In this document: positions 19,161 to 27,891 of the stretch, piece by piece | How the letters are laid out: every line of letters begins with the position of its first letter | Position numbering within the stretch: the first letter of the stretch is position 1 | Assembly (NCBI GenBank): GCA_017522255.1 | Contig: JAFWZP010000071.1 | Coordinates: forward strand, 1-34,572 | Origin: Bacteroidales bacterium | Lineage (GTDB): Bacteria; Bacteroidota; Bacteroidia; Bacteroidales; P3 | Direction: 5' to 3' | DNA: 34,572 bases | Translations under genes and position numbers: made by a program | Notes under the pieces: model-generated | What the model was told of the DNA's origin: nothing | Seen by the model: the letters and a program-made list of their open reading frames with translations, nothing else | Database searches by the model: none

Positions 19161-19550
19161 ATGGCAAAAACTTCAAAACCAACTAAAAAGAGAGTTGTAA
19201 AAGTTGAACCAATGGGAAGAGCATGTATTTTTGCGTCTTTCAACAACGTAATAGTTTCGTTGACAAATAATGCCGGTCAAGTGATTTCTTGGTCATCATC
19301 GGGAAAAATGGGTTTCCGTGGATCGAAGAAAAACACTCCGTATGCTGCACAAATGGCTGCGGAAGATTGCGGTAAAGTTGCTTATGACTTAGGTCTTCGC
19401 AAAGTGAAAGTCTTTGTAAAAGGACCAGGTTCAGGTAGAGAATCTGCAATCCGTGTAATTAACACTTGTGGTATAGAAGTGATGGAAATAGTGGATATTA
19501 CTCCTCTTCCACACAATGGTTGTAGACCTCCTAAACGTCGTCGCGTTTAA
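19161..19550 (+). CDS. rpsK: 30S ribosomal protein S11
   Basis: 129 residues with [20 protein letters not shown], the strand [20 protein letters not shown], the [11 protein letters not shown] loop and the terminal signature [19 protein letters not shown]11 lies on the 30S platform near the E-site codon and the Shine-Dalgarno helix. The first 15 residues form a basic Lys/Thr-rich extension, ordinary for this family. Confidence 0.99.
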   Translation: MAKTSKPTKKRVVKVEPMGRACIFASFNNVIVSLTNNAGQVISWSSSGKMGFRGSKKNTPYAAQMAAEDCGKVAYDLGLRKVKVFVKGPGSGRESAIRVINTCGIEVMEIVDITPLPHNGCRPPKRRRV

Positions 19551-19596
19551 TCGAGGAAGTTAACTGAGTTTTTAATTATTTATATCTTAATTTAAA

Positions 19597-20202
19597 ATGG
19601 CAAGATATACTGGACCTAAAAGCAAAATAGCAAGAAGATTTAGAGAACCCATTTTTGGAGCAGATAAGTCTTACGAAAAGAAAAATTATCCTCCGGGAAT
19701 GCACGGACAAAATAGACGTCGTGCAAAAATTTCAGAATATGGTATCCAATTGCAAGAAAAGCAAAAAGCAAAATATACCTATGGTATTTTGGAAAAACAA
19801 TTTAGAAACTTGTTTCACGAAGCTTCTCGTAGAGGAGGAATAACCGGTGAAGTGTTGTTACAACTAATCGAAGCACGTTTGGATAATGTTGTTTATCGTT
19901 TAGGAATTGCAAGAACTCGTGCTCAAGCTCGTCAATTGGTGTCTCATCGTCATATTACAGTTAATGGTAATGTGGTAAATGTTCCTTCTTATTCTTTGAA
20001 AGAAGGTGATATCGTTTCGGTAAGAGAACGTTCAAGATCGTTGGAAATTATTGTTGATTCATTAGCAAGTCGTGCTACTCGTTATTCTTGGTTAGAATGG
20101 GATGAAGCTAACATGTCTGGAAAATTCTTGAATTATCCTCAACGTGCAGACATTCCTGAAAATATCAAGGAACAATATATCGTTGAATTGTACTCTAAAT
20201 AG
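19597..20202 (+). CDS. rpsD: 30S ribosomal protein S4, zinc-free form
   Basis: 201 residues. It starts [20 protein letters not shown], with [20 protein letters not shown] and the S4 RNA-binding domain at about 90-155 ([20 protein letters not shown], then [10 protein letters not shown]). The N-terminal cysteines that bind zinc in other S4 proteins are absent. S4 initiates 16S rRNA assembly; in E. coli it also represses the alpha operon. The 68-base gap to rpoA shows no clear structure. Confidence 0.99.
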   Translation: MARYTGPKSKIARRFREPIFGADKSYEKKNYPPGMHGQNRRRAKISEYGIQLQEKQKAKYTYGILEKQFRNLFHEASRRGGITGEVLLQLIEARLDNVVYRLGIARTRAQARQLVSHRHITVNGNVVNVPSYSLKEGDIVSVRERSRSLEIIVDSLASRATRYSWLEWDEANMSGKFLNYPQRADIPENIKEQYIVELYSK

Positions 20203-20270
20203 TAATTGATGTTTAGGTACGATAATGAATTAAGTCAAATAAAATAAGTAACAACGAGAAAGGATAAAAA

Positions 20271-21263
20271 ATGGCAATATTAGCTTTTCAAAAACCTGAT
20301 AAGGTTATCATGTTGGAATCGGATGACTTTCGTGGAAGATTTGAATTTCGCCCGTTAGAATCAGGATATGGTGTAACTATAGGCAATGCTTTGAGACGTA
20401 TTCTTTTAAATTCATTGGAAGGTTATGCTATTACATCTGCTTTCATAGAAGGTATTGATCATGAATTTGATACTATGGAAGGTGTAGTAGAAGATATGAC
20501 TGACATTATATTGAATTTAAAACAAATACGTTTCCGTCAACAAATAGAAGGCAATGATTCGGAACGAGTATCTTGTAAGATAACGGGGAAAAACGTTTTC
20601 ACAGCCGGTGATTTGAATAATTTCTTAAATGGATTCCAGGTATTGAATCCAGAGGTAGAGATTTGTCACATGGATCCTTCAGTTACCATTAATGCTGAAT
20701 TCACTATCGAAAAAGGTCGAGGTTATGTACCTGCTGAAGAAAACAAAAAGACTTCGGATAAGATTGGTGTGATAGCTATCGATTCGATTCATACTCCAAT
20801 AAAAAATGTTCAATATGAAATAGAAAATTATCGTGTAGAACAAAAAACGGATTATGAAAAATTGCTTTTTGATATTCAAACAGATGGTTCTATTCATCCA
20901 AAAGATGCATTAAAAGAAGCTGCAACTATATTGATACAGCATTTTATGTTATTTTCGGATGAAAAGATTTCGTTGGAGGTTGAAAAATCTCAAATGAATG
21001 AGGAATTTGATGAAAATACATTGCATATTCGTCAGTTGTTGAAGACCAAATTAACTGATATGGATTTGTCTGTAAGAGCATTAAACTGTTTGAAAACAGC
21101 AGAAGTTGAAACTTTGGGTGAATTAGTTGCATATAATAAAGCTGATTTATTGAAGTTTAGAAACTTCGGTAAAAAATCGTTGGCCGAACTCGAAGATTTA
21201 GTAGCATCTAAAAATTTGGATTTCGGAATGAATATAGCAAAGTATAAATTAGATAAAGAATAA
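20271..21263 (+). CDS. rpoA: RNA polymerase alpha subunit
   Basis: 330 residues, full length. The N-terminal dimerisation domain (about 1-235) shows the early conserved segment [20 protein letters not shown] and continues to [16 protein letters not shown] linker leads to the C-terminal domain (about 255-330), with [20 protein letters not shown] and the helix-hairpin-helix [13 protein letters not shown]. Arg269 in VRALNCL matches E. coli Arg265, which contacts UP-element DNA. The subunit scaffolds beta and beta' assembly. rplQ begins 4 bases after the stop, the usual tight rpoA-rplQ pair. Confidence 0.99.
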   Translation: MAILAFQKPDKVIMLESDDFRGRFEFRPLESGYGVTIGNALRRILLNSLEGYAITSAFIEGIDHEFDTMEGVVEDMTDIILNLKQIRFRQQIEGNDSERVSCKITGKNVFTAGDLNNFLNGFQVLNPEVEICHMDPSVTINAEFTIEKGRGYVPAEENKKTSDKIGVIAIDSIHTPIKNVQYEIENYRVEQKTDYEKLLFDIQTDGSIHPKDALKEAATILIQHFMLFSDEKISLEVEKSQMNEEFDENTLHIRQLLKTKLTDMDLSVRALNCLKTAEVETLGELVAYNKADLLKFRNFGKKSLAELEDLVASKNLDFGMNIAKYKLDKE

Positions 21264-21267
21264 AAAC

Positions 21268-21744
21268 ATGAGACACGGTTGTAAAGTAAATAAATTATCA
21301 AGAACTCATGCTCACAGAGTAGCTATGCTTTCTAATATGGCTACATCTTTGATATTGCACAAAAGAGTTGAAACGACCTTGGCAAAGGCCAAAGCACTTA
21401 GAGTTTATGTTGAGCCCCTTATTAACCGTTCGAAAGAGGACTCGACTCATTCTCGTCGTATAGTATTTAGTTATTTGCAAAATAAAGAAGCTGTTACGGA
21501 GCTTTTCAGAGAAATATCTCAAAAAGTTGCAGATCGTCCTGGTGGATATACTCGTATTTTAAAAACTGGTATCCGCCATGGTGATAATGCTGAAATGGCT
21601 ATGATTGAACTTGTTGACTACAACGAAAATATGTTGAAGGAAACAAAAACTGCAAAAGCTAAATCTACTCGTAGAAGTCGTGGTAAAAAAGCAACAGAAA
21701 CTGTTGTTGAAAATACACCTGCTGAAGAAGCTAAGGCAGAATAA
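21268..21744 (+). CDS. rplQ: 50S ribosomal protein L17
   Basis: 158 residues. The core (1-125) has [20 protein letters not shown], the [20 protein letters not shown] helix and [20 protein letters not shown]. Beyond it comes a tail of about 30 residues rich in Lys, Ala, Thr and Glu that E. coli L17 lacks but which I consider usual in Bacteroidota. L17 lies near the tunnel exit. It is the last gene of the ribosomal supercluster, followed 16 bases later by a strong terminator. Confidence 0.99.
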   Translation: MRHGCKVNKLSRTHAHRVAMLSNMATSLILHKRVETTLAKAKALRVYVEPLINRSKEDSTHSRRIVFSYLQNKEAVTELFREISQKVADRPGGYTRILKTGIRHGDNAEMAMIELVDYNENMLKETKTAKAKSTRRSRGKKATETVVENTPAEEAKAE

Positions 21745-21760
21745 TAAAAATAAATGCATC

Positions 21761-21793
21761 AAAAAAAGCTGTCTTATTAAGATGGCTTTTTTT
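21761..21793 (+). terminator. Intrinsic terminator ending the ribosomal supercluster
   Basis: A near-continuous stem of about 14-15 bp (AAAAAAAGCTGTCTT with AAGATGGCTTTTTTT, two G-U pairs) closes on a small ATT loop and ends in seven T. The A-tract on the other side means it could also act on the minus strand. It lies 16 bases after rplQ. Confidence 0.9.
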
Positions 21794-21839
21794 GTATGCT
21801 TATTAAATGAACACAAGTATTATTATTGTGTTTGATTAA

Positions 21840-23153
<1,314 letters not shown>

Positions 23154-23175
23154 GTAATAATCTAAAGATTCTAAC

Positions 23176-23211
23176 AAAAAGGGTTTTGCATAAGAGTAAA
23201 ACCCTTTTTTT
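23176..23211 (+). terminator. Intrinsic terminator after eno, directly before mnmA
   Basis: AAAAAGGGTTTT (23176-23187) pairs with AAAACCCTTTTT (23198-23209), giving a 12-bp stem with a 10-base loop followed by further T. It lies 22 bases after the eno stop and only 13 bases before the mnmA ATG. Confidence 0.88.
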
Positions 23212-23223
23212 AAATACATACAT

Positions 23224-24285
23224 ATGAATATAGCAGCATTAGTTTCGGGAGGTGTAGATAGCTCGGTTGTGGTTCATAATTTAAAGGAGATGGGTTACGA
23301 CCCGACTATTTTTTATATCAGAATAGGAATGGAAGACGAAGATGGATATATTGATTGTCCGTCGGAAGAAGATATAGAGATTACATCTTATATAGCCAAG
23401 AAGTATGGTTGTAAGTTTGAGATAGTATCATTGCACGAAGAGTATTGGGAAAATGTGGTTAGTTATACAATAGAGTCGGTTCGCCGTGGGCTTACTCCAA
23501 ATCCTGATATGATGTGTAATAAACTGATAAAATTTGGTAGTTTTGAGCAGAAATGGGGTAAGTATTTTGATAAGATTGCTACCGGTCATTATGCTACTAC
23601 TACAGAAATAGATAATACGGTGTTTCTATCTACAGCCAAAGATCACGTAAAGGATCAAACATATTTTTTGGGTCAAATCAACTATATGCAGGTCTCTAAG
23701 TTAATGTTCCCGATAGGTCATTTGTTGAAGTCGGAGGTACGAAAAATAGCTTCCGAAGCTCATCTTCCAAGTGCTGATAGGAAGGATAGTCAAGGTATTT
23801 GTTTTTTAGGAAAGATTCATTACAATGATTTTATCAAGCGTTATCTTGGCGAAAAAGAAGGAAAGATAGTAGAATTTGAAACAGGAAAAGTATTGGGAAC
23901 ACACAAAGGATATTGGTTTCATACCATAGGGCAGCGAAAAGGACTGGGATTAGGTGAGGGACCTTGGTTTGTGATTAAAAAGGATATTAATGATAATGTG
24001 TTGTATGTTTCGCGTGGCTATGATACTCAAAGTCAGTATGGCAATGTAGTTAATCTTTCCGCTTTTCAATATATATCTAAGGATATTTGGGGCGATTTTG
24101 ATAGCTTGGATATTAAATTCAAGATACGTCACACTCCTCAATTTACTCAGGGTAAGATGACTCGAGTAGGCGATGTATTCCGTATAGAGTCGGAAGATAA
24201 GATACAAGGTATAGCATCAGGTCAGTTTGGAGTGGTATACGACAATGATGCTAAACTCTGTGTAGGTAGTGGAGTTATAATATAA
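23224..24285 (+). CDS. mnmA: tRNA-specific 2-thiouridylase MnmA
   Basis: 353 residues. The enzyme adenylates and thiolates U34 of tRNA-Glu, -Gln and -Lys, taking sulfur from a relay that starts at a cysteine desulfurase. The ATP-binding PP-loop is SGGVDSS at residues 8-14. The catalytic cysteines are Cys98 in [12 protein letters not shown] and Cys193 in [15 protein letters not shown] and [12 protein letters not shown] are further family motifs, with a C-terminal beta-barrel from about 280. The start is fixed by the PP-loop, which lies eight residues after the first Met. Its position just behind the eno terminator is odd: expression needs read-through, a promoter inside the eno 3' end, or a leader formed by the hairpin. 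Confidence 0.97.
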   Translation: MNIAALVSGGVDSSVVVHNLKEMGYDPTIFYIRIGMEDEDGYIDCPSEEDIEITSYIAKKYGCKFEIVSLHEEYWENVVSYTIESVRRGLTPNPDMMCNKLIKFGSFEQKWGKYFDKIATGHYATTTEIDNTVFLSTAKDHVKDQTYFLGQINYMQVSKLMFPIGHLLKSEVRKIASEAHLPSADRKDSQGICFLGKIHYNDFIKRYLGEKEGKIVEFETGKVLGTHKGYWFHTIGQRKGLGLGEGPWFVIKKDINDNVLYVSRGYDTQSQYGNVVNLSAFQYISKDIWGDFDSLDIKFKIRHTPQFTQGKMTRVGDVFRIESEDKIQGIASGQFGVVYDNDAKLCVGSGVII

Positions 24286-24303
24286 CGATTATTATTTACT
24301 TAT

Positions 24304-24357
24304 GGCAATTTCTAAAAATTGTTTTGCATCTGATTCGCATAATTTTTAGAAGTTGCC
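24304..24357 (+). repeat. Dispersed 54-base hairpin element, intact copy
   Basis: GGCAATTTCTAAAAATT (24304-24320) pairs along its whole 17 bases with AATTTTTAGAAGTTGCC (24341-24357), with one G-U. The 20-base central part GTTTTGCATCTGATTCGCAT has its own TGC/GCA mini-stem. A second copy with a decayed right arm lies at 33906-33949, and a degenerate one at 24626-24663. It starts 19 bases after the mnmA stop. Confidence 0.75.
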
Positions 24358-24455
24358 TTAAGATGTAGATAATTGTTTTGTGGCATTTTAGTGTGGTTGC
24401 ATTTGTAACGAGATATGTCACGGAGTGTCTGTACCGAAAAAATGTCGAAAAAATT

Positions 24456-24587
24456 CATGGTAATGGTTTTAAAAAAGCTCCCTAATGCTTTTTTATTTTC
24501 TCCCTAATGTTTTTACATTTTCTCCCTAATGTTTTTTCGAAACCATTAGGGAGGTTTTTCGAAAGTTCCCTAATGGTTTTTTATTTA
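24456..24587. repeat. Array of 10-base motifs at exact 22-base pitch
   Basis: CTCCCTAATG begins at 24478, 24500 and 24522. Its reverse complement CATTAGGGAG begins at 24544, and TTCCCTAATG begins at 24566. Each step is exactly 22 bases, with 12-base T-rich spacers (for example TTTTTACATTTT and TTTTTTCGAAAC). A degenerate unit CATGGTAATG sits one more step upstream at 24456. Because unit 4 is inverted, units 3/4 and 4/5 form alternative hairpins. Confidence 0.85.
24544..24583 (+). terminator. Likely intrinsic terminator formed by the last two array units
   Basis: CATTAGGGA (24544-24552) pairs with TCCCTAATG (24567-24575) and is followed by GTTTTTTATTTATTTTT, a long T-rich tract. This could terminate mnmA transcription. 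It competes with the pairing of unit 4 with unit 3. Confidence 0.6.
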
Positions 24588-24592
24588 TTTTT

Positions 24593-24617
24593 AGTTGACT
24601 TTTATGTCAACTTTTTT
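24593..24617 (+). terminator. Intrinsic terminator facing plsY
   Basis: AGTTGAC (24593-24599) and GTCAACT (24606-24612) form a perfect 7-bp stem with a TTTTAT loop, followed at once by a run of six T. It is a second barrier against transcription entering the convergent plsY gene. Confidence 0.65.
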
Positions 24618-24625
24618 CAGTACAA

Positions 24626-24663
24626 GACAATTTCATAGAACGTGGAATTTTTAGGAGTTGTCC
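24626..24663 (+). repeat. Degenerate copy of the dispersed hairpin element
   Basis: The right arm AATTTTTAGGAGTTGTCC (24646-24663) differs from the intact element's right arm AATTTTTAGAAGTTGCC by a substitution and one extra base. The left arm GACAATTTC (24628-24636) still pairs with GGAGTTGTC through two G-U pairs. It abuts the plsY stop codon. Confidence 0.5.
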
Positions 24664-25317
24664 TTATTCAGTCTTTTTGAATTTGAATTTCTTTTCTTCT
24701 CCTTTTGCAAGGCGTTTTATATTATTGCGATGTGTGATAACAATAAATATTGCTACTACGATGGCAAATATAAACAATATGGGATCCATATCTTTTGCCC
24801 AATAAACGGAGTATATGTAGTAGGTGATAGGGAAAGCTATGGCGGCTGTTATCGACCCAAGCGATATGTATCGCCATATAATAAATACAATTATAAATAT
24901 AAGCAATAATATCCAAAAGATTTCGGAGTATAAGTATATGAGTACCCCCAACATAGTGGCAACCCCTTTGCCACCTTTAAAACCCTCGTATATAGGAAAT
25001 ACGTGACCAAGTACCACACATGCAGCCGATATTATGTTGAATATTTCTAATGGGGTGTCGTCCAAAAATGCGGCTACAAATAAGTTGGACAAATACAAGG
25101 CCAAGCATCCTTTTAGCACGTCTATTATGAATACTATAATTCCGGCTTTTGGTCCAAGTACTCTTATGGTGTTGGTAGTGCCTGCATTTTTGCTACCTTT
25201 GGTGCGAACGTCAACGTTGTAAAATATTCTACCAATCCATATCGATGGTGTCATAGAGCCTATAAGATAACTTACTGCCAGGCCCATTGCTATACATAAT
25301 ATTTCTATTAATGTCAT
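24664..25317 (-). CDS. plsY: Glycerol-3-phosphate acyltransferase PlsY
   Basis: 217 residues, an inner-membrane enzyme that transfers an acyl group from acyl-phosphate to glycerol-3-phosphate, making lysophosphatidic acid, the first step of phospholipid synthesis. The three conserved loops are visible: SYLIGSMTPSIWIGR with GSKNAGTTN (about 41-49), GHVFPIYEGFKGGKGVAT (about 104-121), and HRNNIKRLAKGEE near the C-terminus. Between them lie several hydrophobic spans, about five to seven, as expected. The final Lys/Phe-rich tail is cytoplasmic-looking. It is convergent with mnmA and divergent from the first large paralog. A promoter candidate lies about 90 bases upstream. Confidence 0.97.
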   Translation of the reverse strand: MTLIEILCIAMGLAVSYLIGSMTPSIWIGRIFYNVDVRTKGSKNAGTTNTIRVLGPKAGIIVFIIDVLKGCLALYLSNLFVAAFLDDTPLEIFNIISAACVVLGHVFPIYEGFKGGKGVATMLGVLIYLYSEIFWILLLIFIIVFIIWRYISLGSITAAIAFPITYYIYSVYWAKDMDPILFIFAIVVAIFIVITHRNNIKRLAKGEEKKFKFKKTE

Positions 25318-25406
25318 ATTATTTGTGTTTTATATGTTGTGTTAATTGTTTTTGTATTAGTGTATTATATGGTTGTTTGCGATAAGTGTCACTACCATTA
25401 CGAGTG

Positions 25407-25414
25407 CAAAGATA
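25407..25414 (-). promoter_or_regulatory. Putative -7 box for plsY
   Basis: On the minus strand this reads TATCTTTG followed by GCAC, an exact TAnnTTTG match. Initiation just downstream would give a leader of about 80 bases before the plsY ATG. No TTG at the ideal -33 distance is evident. Confidence 0.5.
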
Positions 25415-25451
25415 CAACTTTTTTTTCAAACTTATTATCTTTTCTTCTCTC

Positions 25452-25459
25452 TATCTTTG
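25452..25459 (+). promoter_or_regulatory. Candidate -7 box upstream of the first large paralog
   Basis: TATCTTTG matches TAnnTTTG exactly on the plus strand, but it lies about 210 bases before the start codon and lacks a clear -33 element. It is the best box found in this region, so the leader may be long or the true promoter atypical. Confidence 0.35.
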
Positions 25460-25668
25460 TATAAGTTCTAAAAAATGCCACCTTTTGCAAGATTGTAAAA
25501 TAATTTTTGGCTTTGCATCTTGGGATGTGCGAAATTTCGCAGATTATTTACAAAATTAAATGTTTACAAAAATAAATTCGAGAGTTTTAAGTTATAATAA
25601 CGTTGAATTATGATCTTCTTTGTAATTATAGGAGTCTTATGCATAAATAAATCGGTAACTGAAACTAA

Positions 25669-27783
25669 ATGAAACGTGGGTTGATATTTATATTATTAGT
25701 CTTAGCCCGTTTAAGTGTCTGTTCGCAGATGCAAATAACGGTCGGGAGTTCATTTCCACGCACGTGGACTCCCGAAGCGTTAATTCGTAATATATTGCTT
25801 GCCGATGGCGAAGAAGTGTATAATGTGAAGTTTAGTGGCTCTGATAATGATAGTATCATATGTGATGCGTTGGGAATTTTTACTACAGGAGAAGTGCCAA
25901 CTAATATTGGTATGAGTAGGGGGTTGCTGATGGCTACAGGGGATGCAAGATTGTCGGCCGGACCAAACAATGTTACTAATTCCGGTTCTCATGCCATTGT
26001 ATGTGCAAACTATATCGATCCTGCGTTGCTAAATTATGTGTCATACACCAATATATACGATGCTTCCATATTGGAATTTGATTTTGTACCCAAAAACGAT
26101 ACTGTAAAATTTAGGTATGTATTTGCTTCAGAAGAATATCCTGAATATGTGGGAAGTGGATACAACGATATATTTGGTTTCTTTATATCGGGTCCTAATC
26201 CTTTGGGGGGCGAATATAATAATCATAATCTTGGTGTAATTCCCAATACTAATACCTATATATCGATAAACACTGTTAATAATAGGACCAATTCAGAGTA
26301 TTATGTAAATAATGCAGGAGGAACATCGATACAATATGATGGATTTACTACCGTAATGACTGCTAAGGCAGTTGTAGTGCCTTGTCAGACCTACCATATA
26401 AAAATGGCCATTTGTGATGTTATGGACGAGAGATATAATAGTGCTGTATTTATCGAAGCCGAAAGTTTTTCATCCAATAGTATATATGTCAATTTTATAA
26501 ATCCCAGCGATAATTATCAACCATTTCACATATATGAAGGATGCCATGGATTGGATATTGAGTTTAAACGTCCCAGTGGCGAAGGGAATAATAGTGTTGT
26601 TATCTCTTTAGGGGGAACAGCAACAATAGGAGAGGACTATTTGCCTATCGATACAAATATTGTTTTTCTTGAAGGTGACACTATGCATACCATCACAATT
26701 ACGCCTATTATGGATAGGGAGTGGGAGGGTAATGAGACTGTAGAATTTATATATCAAATTGGTCAATGCCAAGCTGATACTGTTCTTATTACCATACATG
26801 ACACCGAAGAAATGAAACCAAGTATTTCATATATTCCACCTAGCCAAGATGATACTACGGTTGTGCTTACTGCCGTGGTGCAGAATGGTTATATAAATAA
26901 TGAATTGGATTATACCTATCGTTGGAATACCGGTGAAGTATCTAAAATTATTACAGTGCCTACATTGCCCATAGGTGAATATTGGTATGAGGTATGGGAT
27001 AAATGCAAAATAGCATATAGCGATACGGTGCTTATAGGTGTATTGCGAGAGTTCGCTATTTCAACCGGCGATACTGCTGTTTGTAGGGGTGATAGTGTTT
27101 CTCTTTCTGTTAAAGGTGCCGATTATCAAATATGGTCTACCGGCGACAGCTCTTCTGTCATTACTATATTGCCCGATACAGTACAATGCTATACTGTTAC
27201 ATCATACAAATGGTGGAACAACGCCTTGTGGGATGATGAAGATACAGTATGTGTTACTATCAAGGATTATCCGATAGCTCGTATAGTAGCTAAACCCGAT
27301 GTGGTTACAACAAGCAATCCTATTACAACACTTGTCGATGTGAGTGAAGGAGCATTATCGCGACAATGGAATTTGATTGGAGTGTATAGATATGAGAACA
27401 CTATACAATACGAAATGCCGTATACCGATTCGGTGGAAATAAGTTTAATCGCATATAACGATATTATGTGTGCTGATACTACTTATAAAGTTATATATAT
27501 GATGAGTGAGGAATTATGGATACCTAATGTTTTTACACCAATGGCCGACAACAATAATTTGTTTGAGATTAAAGCTCGTAATTTACATACTTACAATATT
27601 CAGATATATAACCGTAATGGCGAAATGATATACGAAAGCAATGACATAAACAAGCCATGGAATGGGAGGTATAATAATGTTATGTGTATGAAAGGTGCAT
27701 ACGTATATGTGATAAGATATTCCAATGTCAACAATCCAAATAACGTATTAATTCGTAAGGGAACGGTATTGTTGAATATGTAG
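25669..27783 (+). CDS. Choice-of-anchor L protein with type B T9SS sorting domain (paralog 1)
   Basis: 704 residues. Residues 1-20 are a signal peptide (MKRGLIFILLVLARLSVCSQ). A choice-of-anchor L domain spans about 35-265, with GMSRGLLMATG, DASILEFDFVPKNDT, FRYVFASEEYPEYV, NDIFGFFISGPNP, QYDGFTTVMTA and SAVFIEAESF. A Calx-beta-like segment follows at about 285-380 (GTATIGEDYLP to VLITIHD), then Ig-like repeats with STGDSSSVITI and a PKD-like segment. The C-terminal 90 residues (about 615-704, from EELWIPNVFTPMADNNNLFE to RKGTVLLNM) are the gliding-motility-associated type B sorting domain. The protein should cross the inner membrane by Sec and the outer membrane by T9SS, and stay on the surface or be released. 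Its ligand is unknown. Two close paralogs lie downstream. Confidence 0.9.
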   Translation: MKRGLIFILLVLARLSVCSQMQITVGSSFPRTWTPEALIRNILLADGEEVYNVKFSGSDNDSIICDALGIFTTGEVPTNIGMSRGLLMATGDARLSAGPNNVTNSGSHAIVCANYIDPALLNYVSYTNIYDASILEFDFVPKNDTVKFRYVFASEEYPEYVGSGYNDIFGFFISGPNPLGGEYNNHNLGVIPNTNTYISINTVNNRTNSEYYVNNAGGTSIQYDGFTTVMTAKAVVVPCQTYHIKMAICDVMDERYNSAVFIEAESFSSNSIYVNFINPSDNYQPFHIYEGCHGLDIEFKRPSGEGNNSVVISLGGTATIGEDYLPIDTNIVFLEGDTMHTITITPIMDREWEGNETVEFIYQIGQCQADTVLITIHDTEEMKPSISYIPPSQDDTTVVLTAVVQNGYINNELDYTYRWNTGEVSKIITVPTLPIGEYWYEVWDKCKIAYSDTVLIGVLREFAISTGDTAVCRGDSVSLSVKGADYQIWSTGDSSSVITILPDTVQCYTVTSYKWWNNALWDDEDTVCVTIKDYPIARIVAKPDVVTTSNPITTLVDVSEGALSRQWNLIGVYRYENTIQYEMPYTDSVEISLIAYNDIMCADTTYKVIYMMSEELWIPNVFTPMADNNNLFEIKARNLHTYNIQIYNRNGEMIYESNDINKPWNGRYNNVMCMKGAYVYVIRYSNVNNPNNVLIRKGTVLLNM

Positions 27784-27828
27784 TGGCTCTTTCTGTAACT
27801 TTTTCTATTATATTTCAAATATTATATG

Positions 27829-27836
27829 TACCTTTG
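27829..27836 (+). promoter_or_regulatory. Putative -7 box of mtaB
   Basis: TACCTTTG matches TAnnTTTG exactly, 45 bases after paralog 1 and about 55 bases before the mtaB ATG. Only a T-rich stretch, with no clear TTTG, is present at the -33 distance. Confidence 0.5.
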
Positions 27837-27891
27837 CAAATACTAGAACTTTGTACTAAATGTATTAATGTTTTGATTTTGACAAGTATAT

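Larger units (their letters stand above)
24286..24663. other. Convergent intergenic region between mnmA and plsY, repeat-rich
   Basis: No gene. In order it holds a 54-base hairpin element (24304-24357), a 22-base-pitch motif array (24456-24587), two plus-strand terminators and a degenerate hairpin copy (24626-24663) touching the plsY stop codon. No good minus-strand T-tract terminator for plsY is apparent. Confidence 0.75.
25318..25668. other. Divergent intergenic region between plsY and the first choice-of-anchor L gene
   Basis: No gene. It contains opposing Bacteroidota-type -7 boxes, one on the minus strand near 25407 and one on the plus strand near 25452. There is a TTTGCATCT segment at about 25512, like the loop of the dispersed hairpin element, and the short palindrome TGCGAAATTTCGCA at about 25528-25541. 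The last 100 bases before the ATG are plain A/T-rich sequence. Confidence 0.6.

Noticed and set aside
21810-21834. Small inverted repeat AACACAA/TTGTGTT with TGTGTTTG as an eno promoter or operator
   Set aside because: The -7 match lacks the required TA, no -33 element is at the right distance, and the 7-bp stem is weak in such AT-rich sequence.
24456-24587. A CRISPR array reading of the 22-base-pitch repeat
   Set aside because: The repeat is only 10 bases, spacers are 12-base T-rich and similar to each other, one unit is inverted, and no cas gene is nearby.
24658-24909. An 83-codon plus-strand frame within plsY
   Set aside because: It is antisense to the clearly identified PlsY and its product is low-complexity Tyr/Lys-rich sequence.
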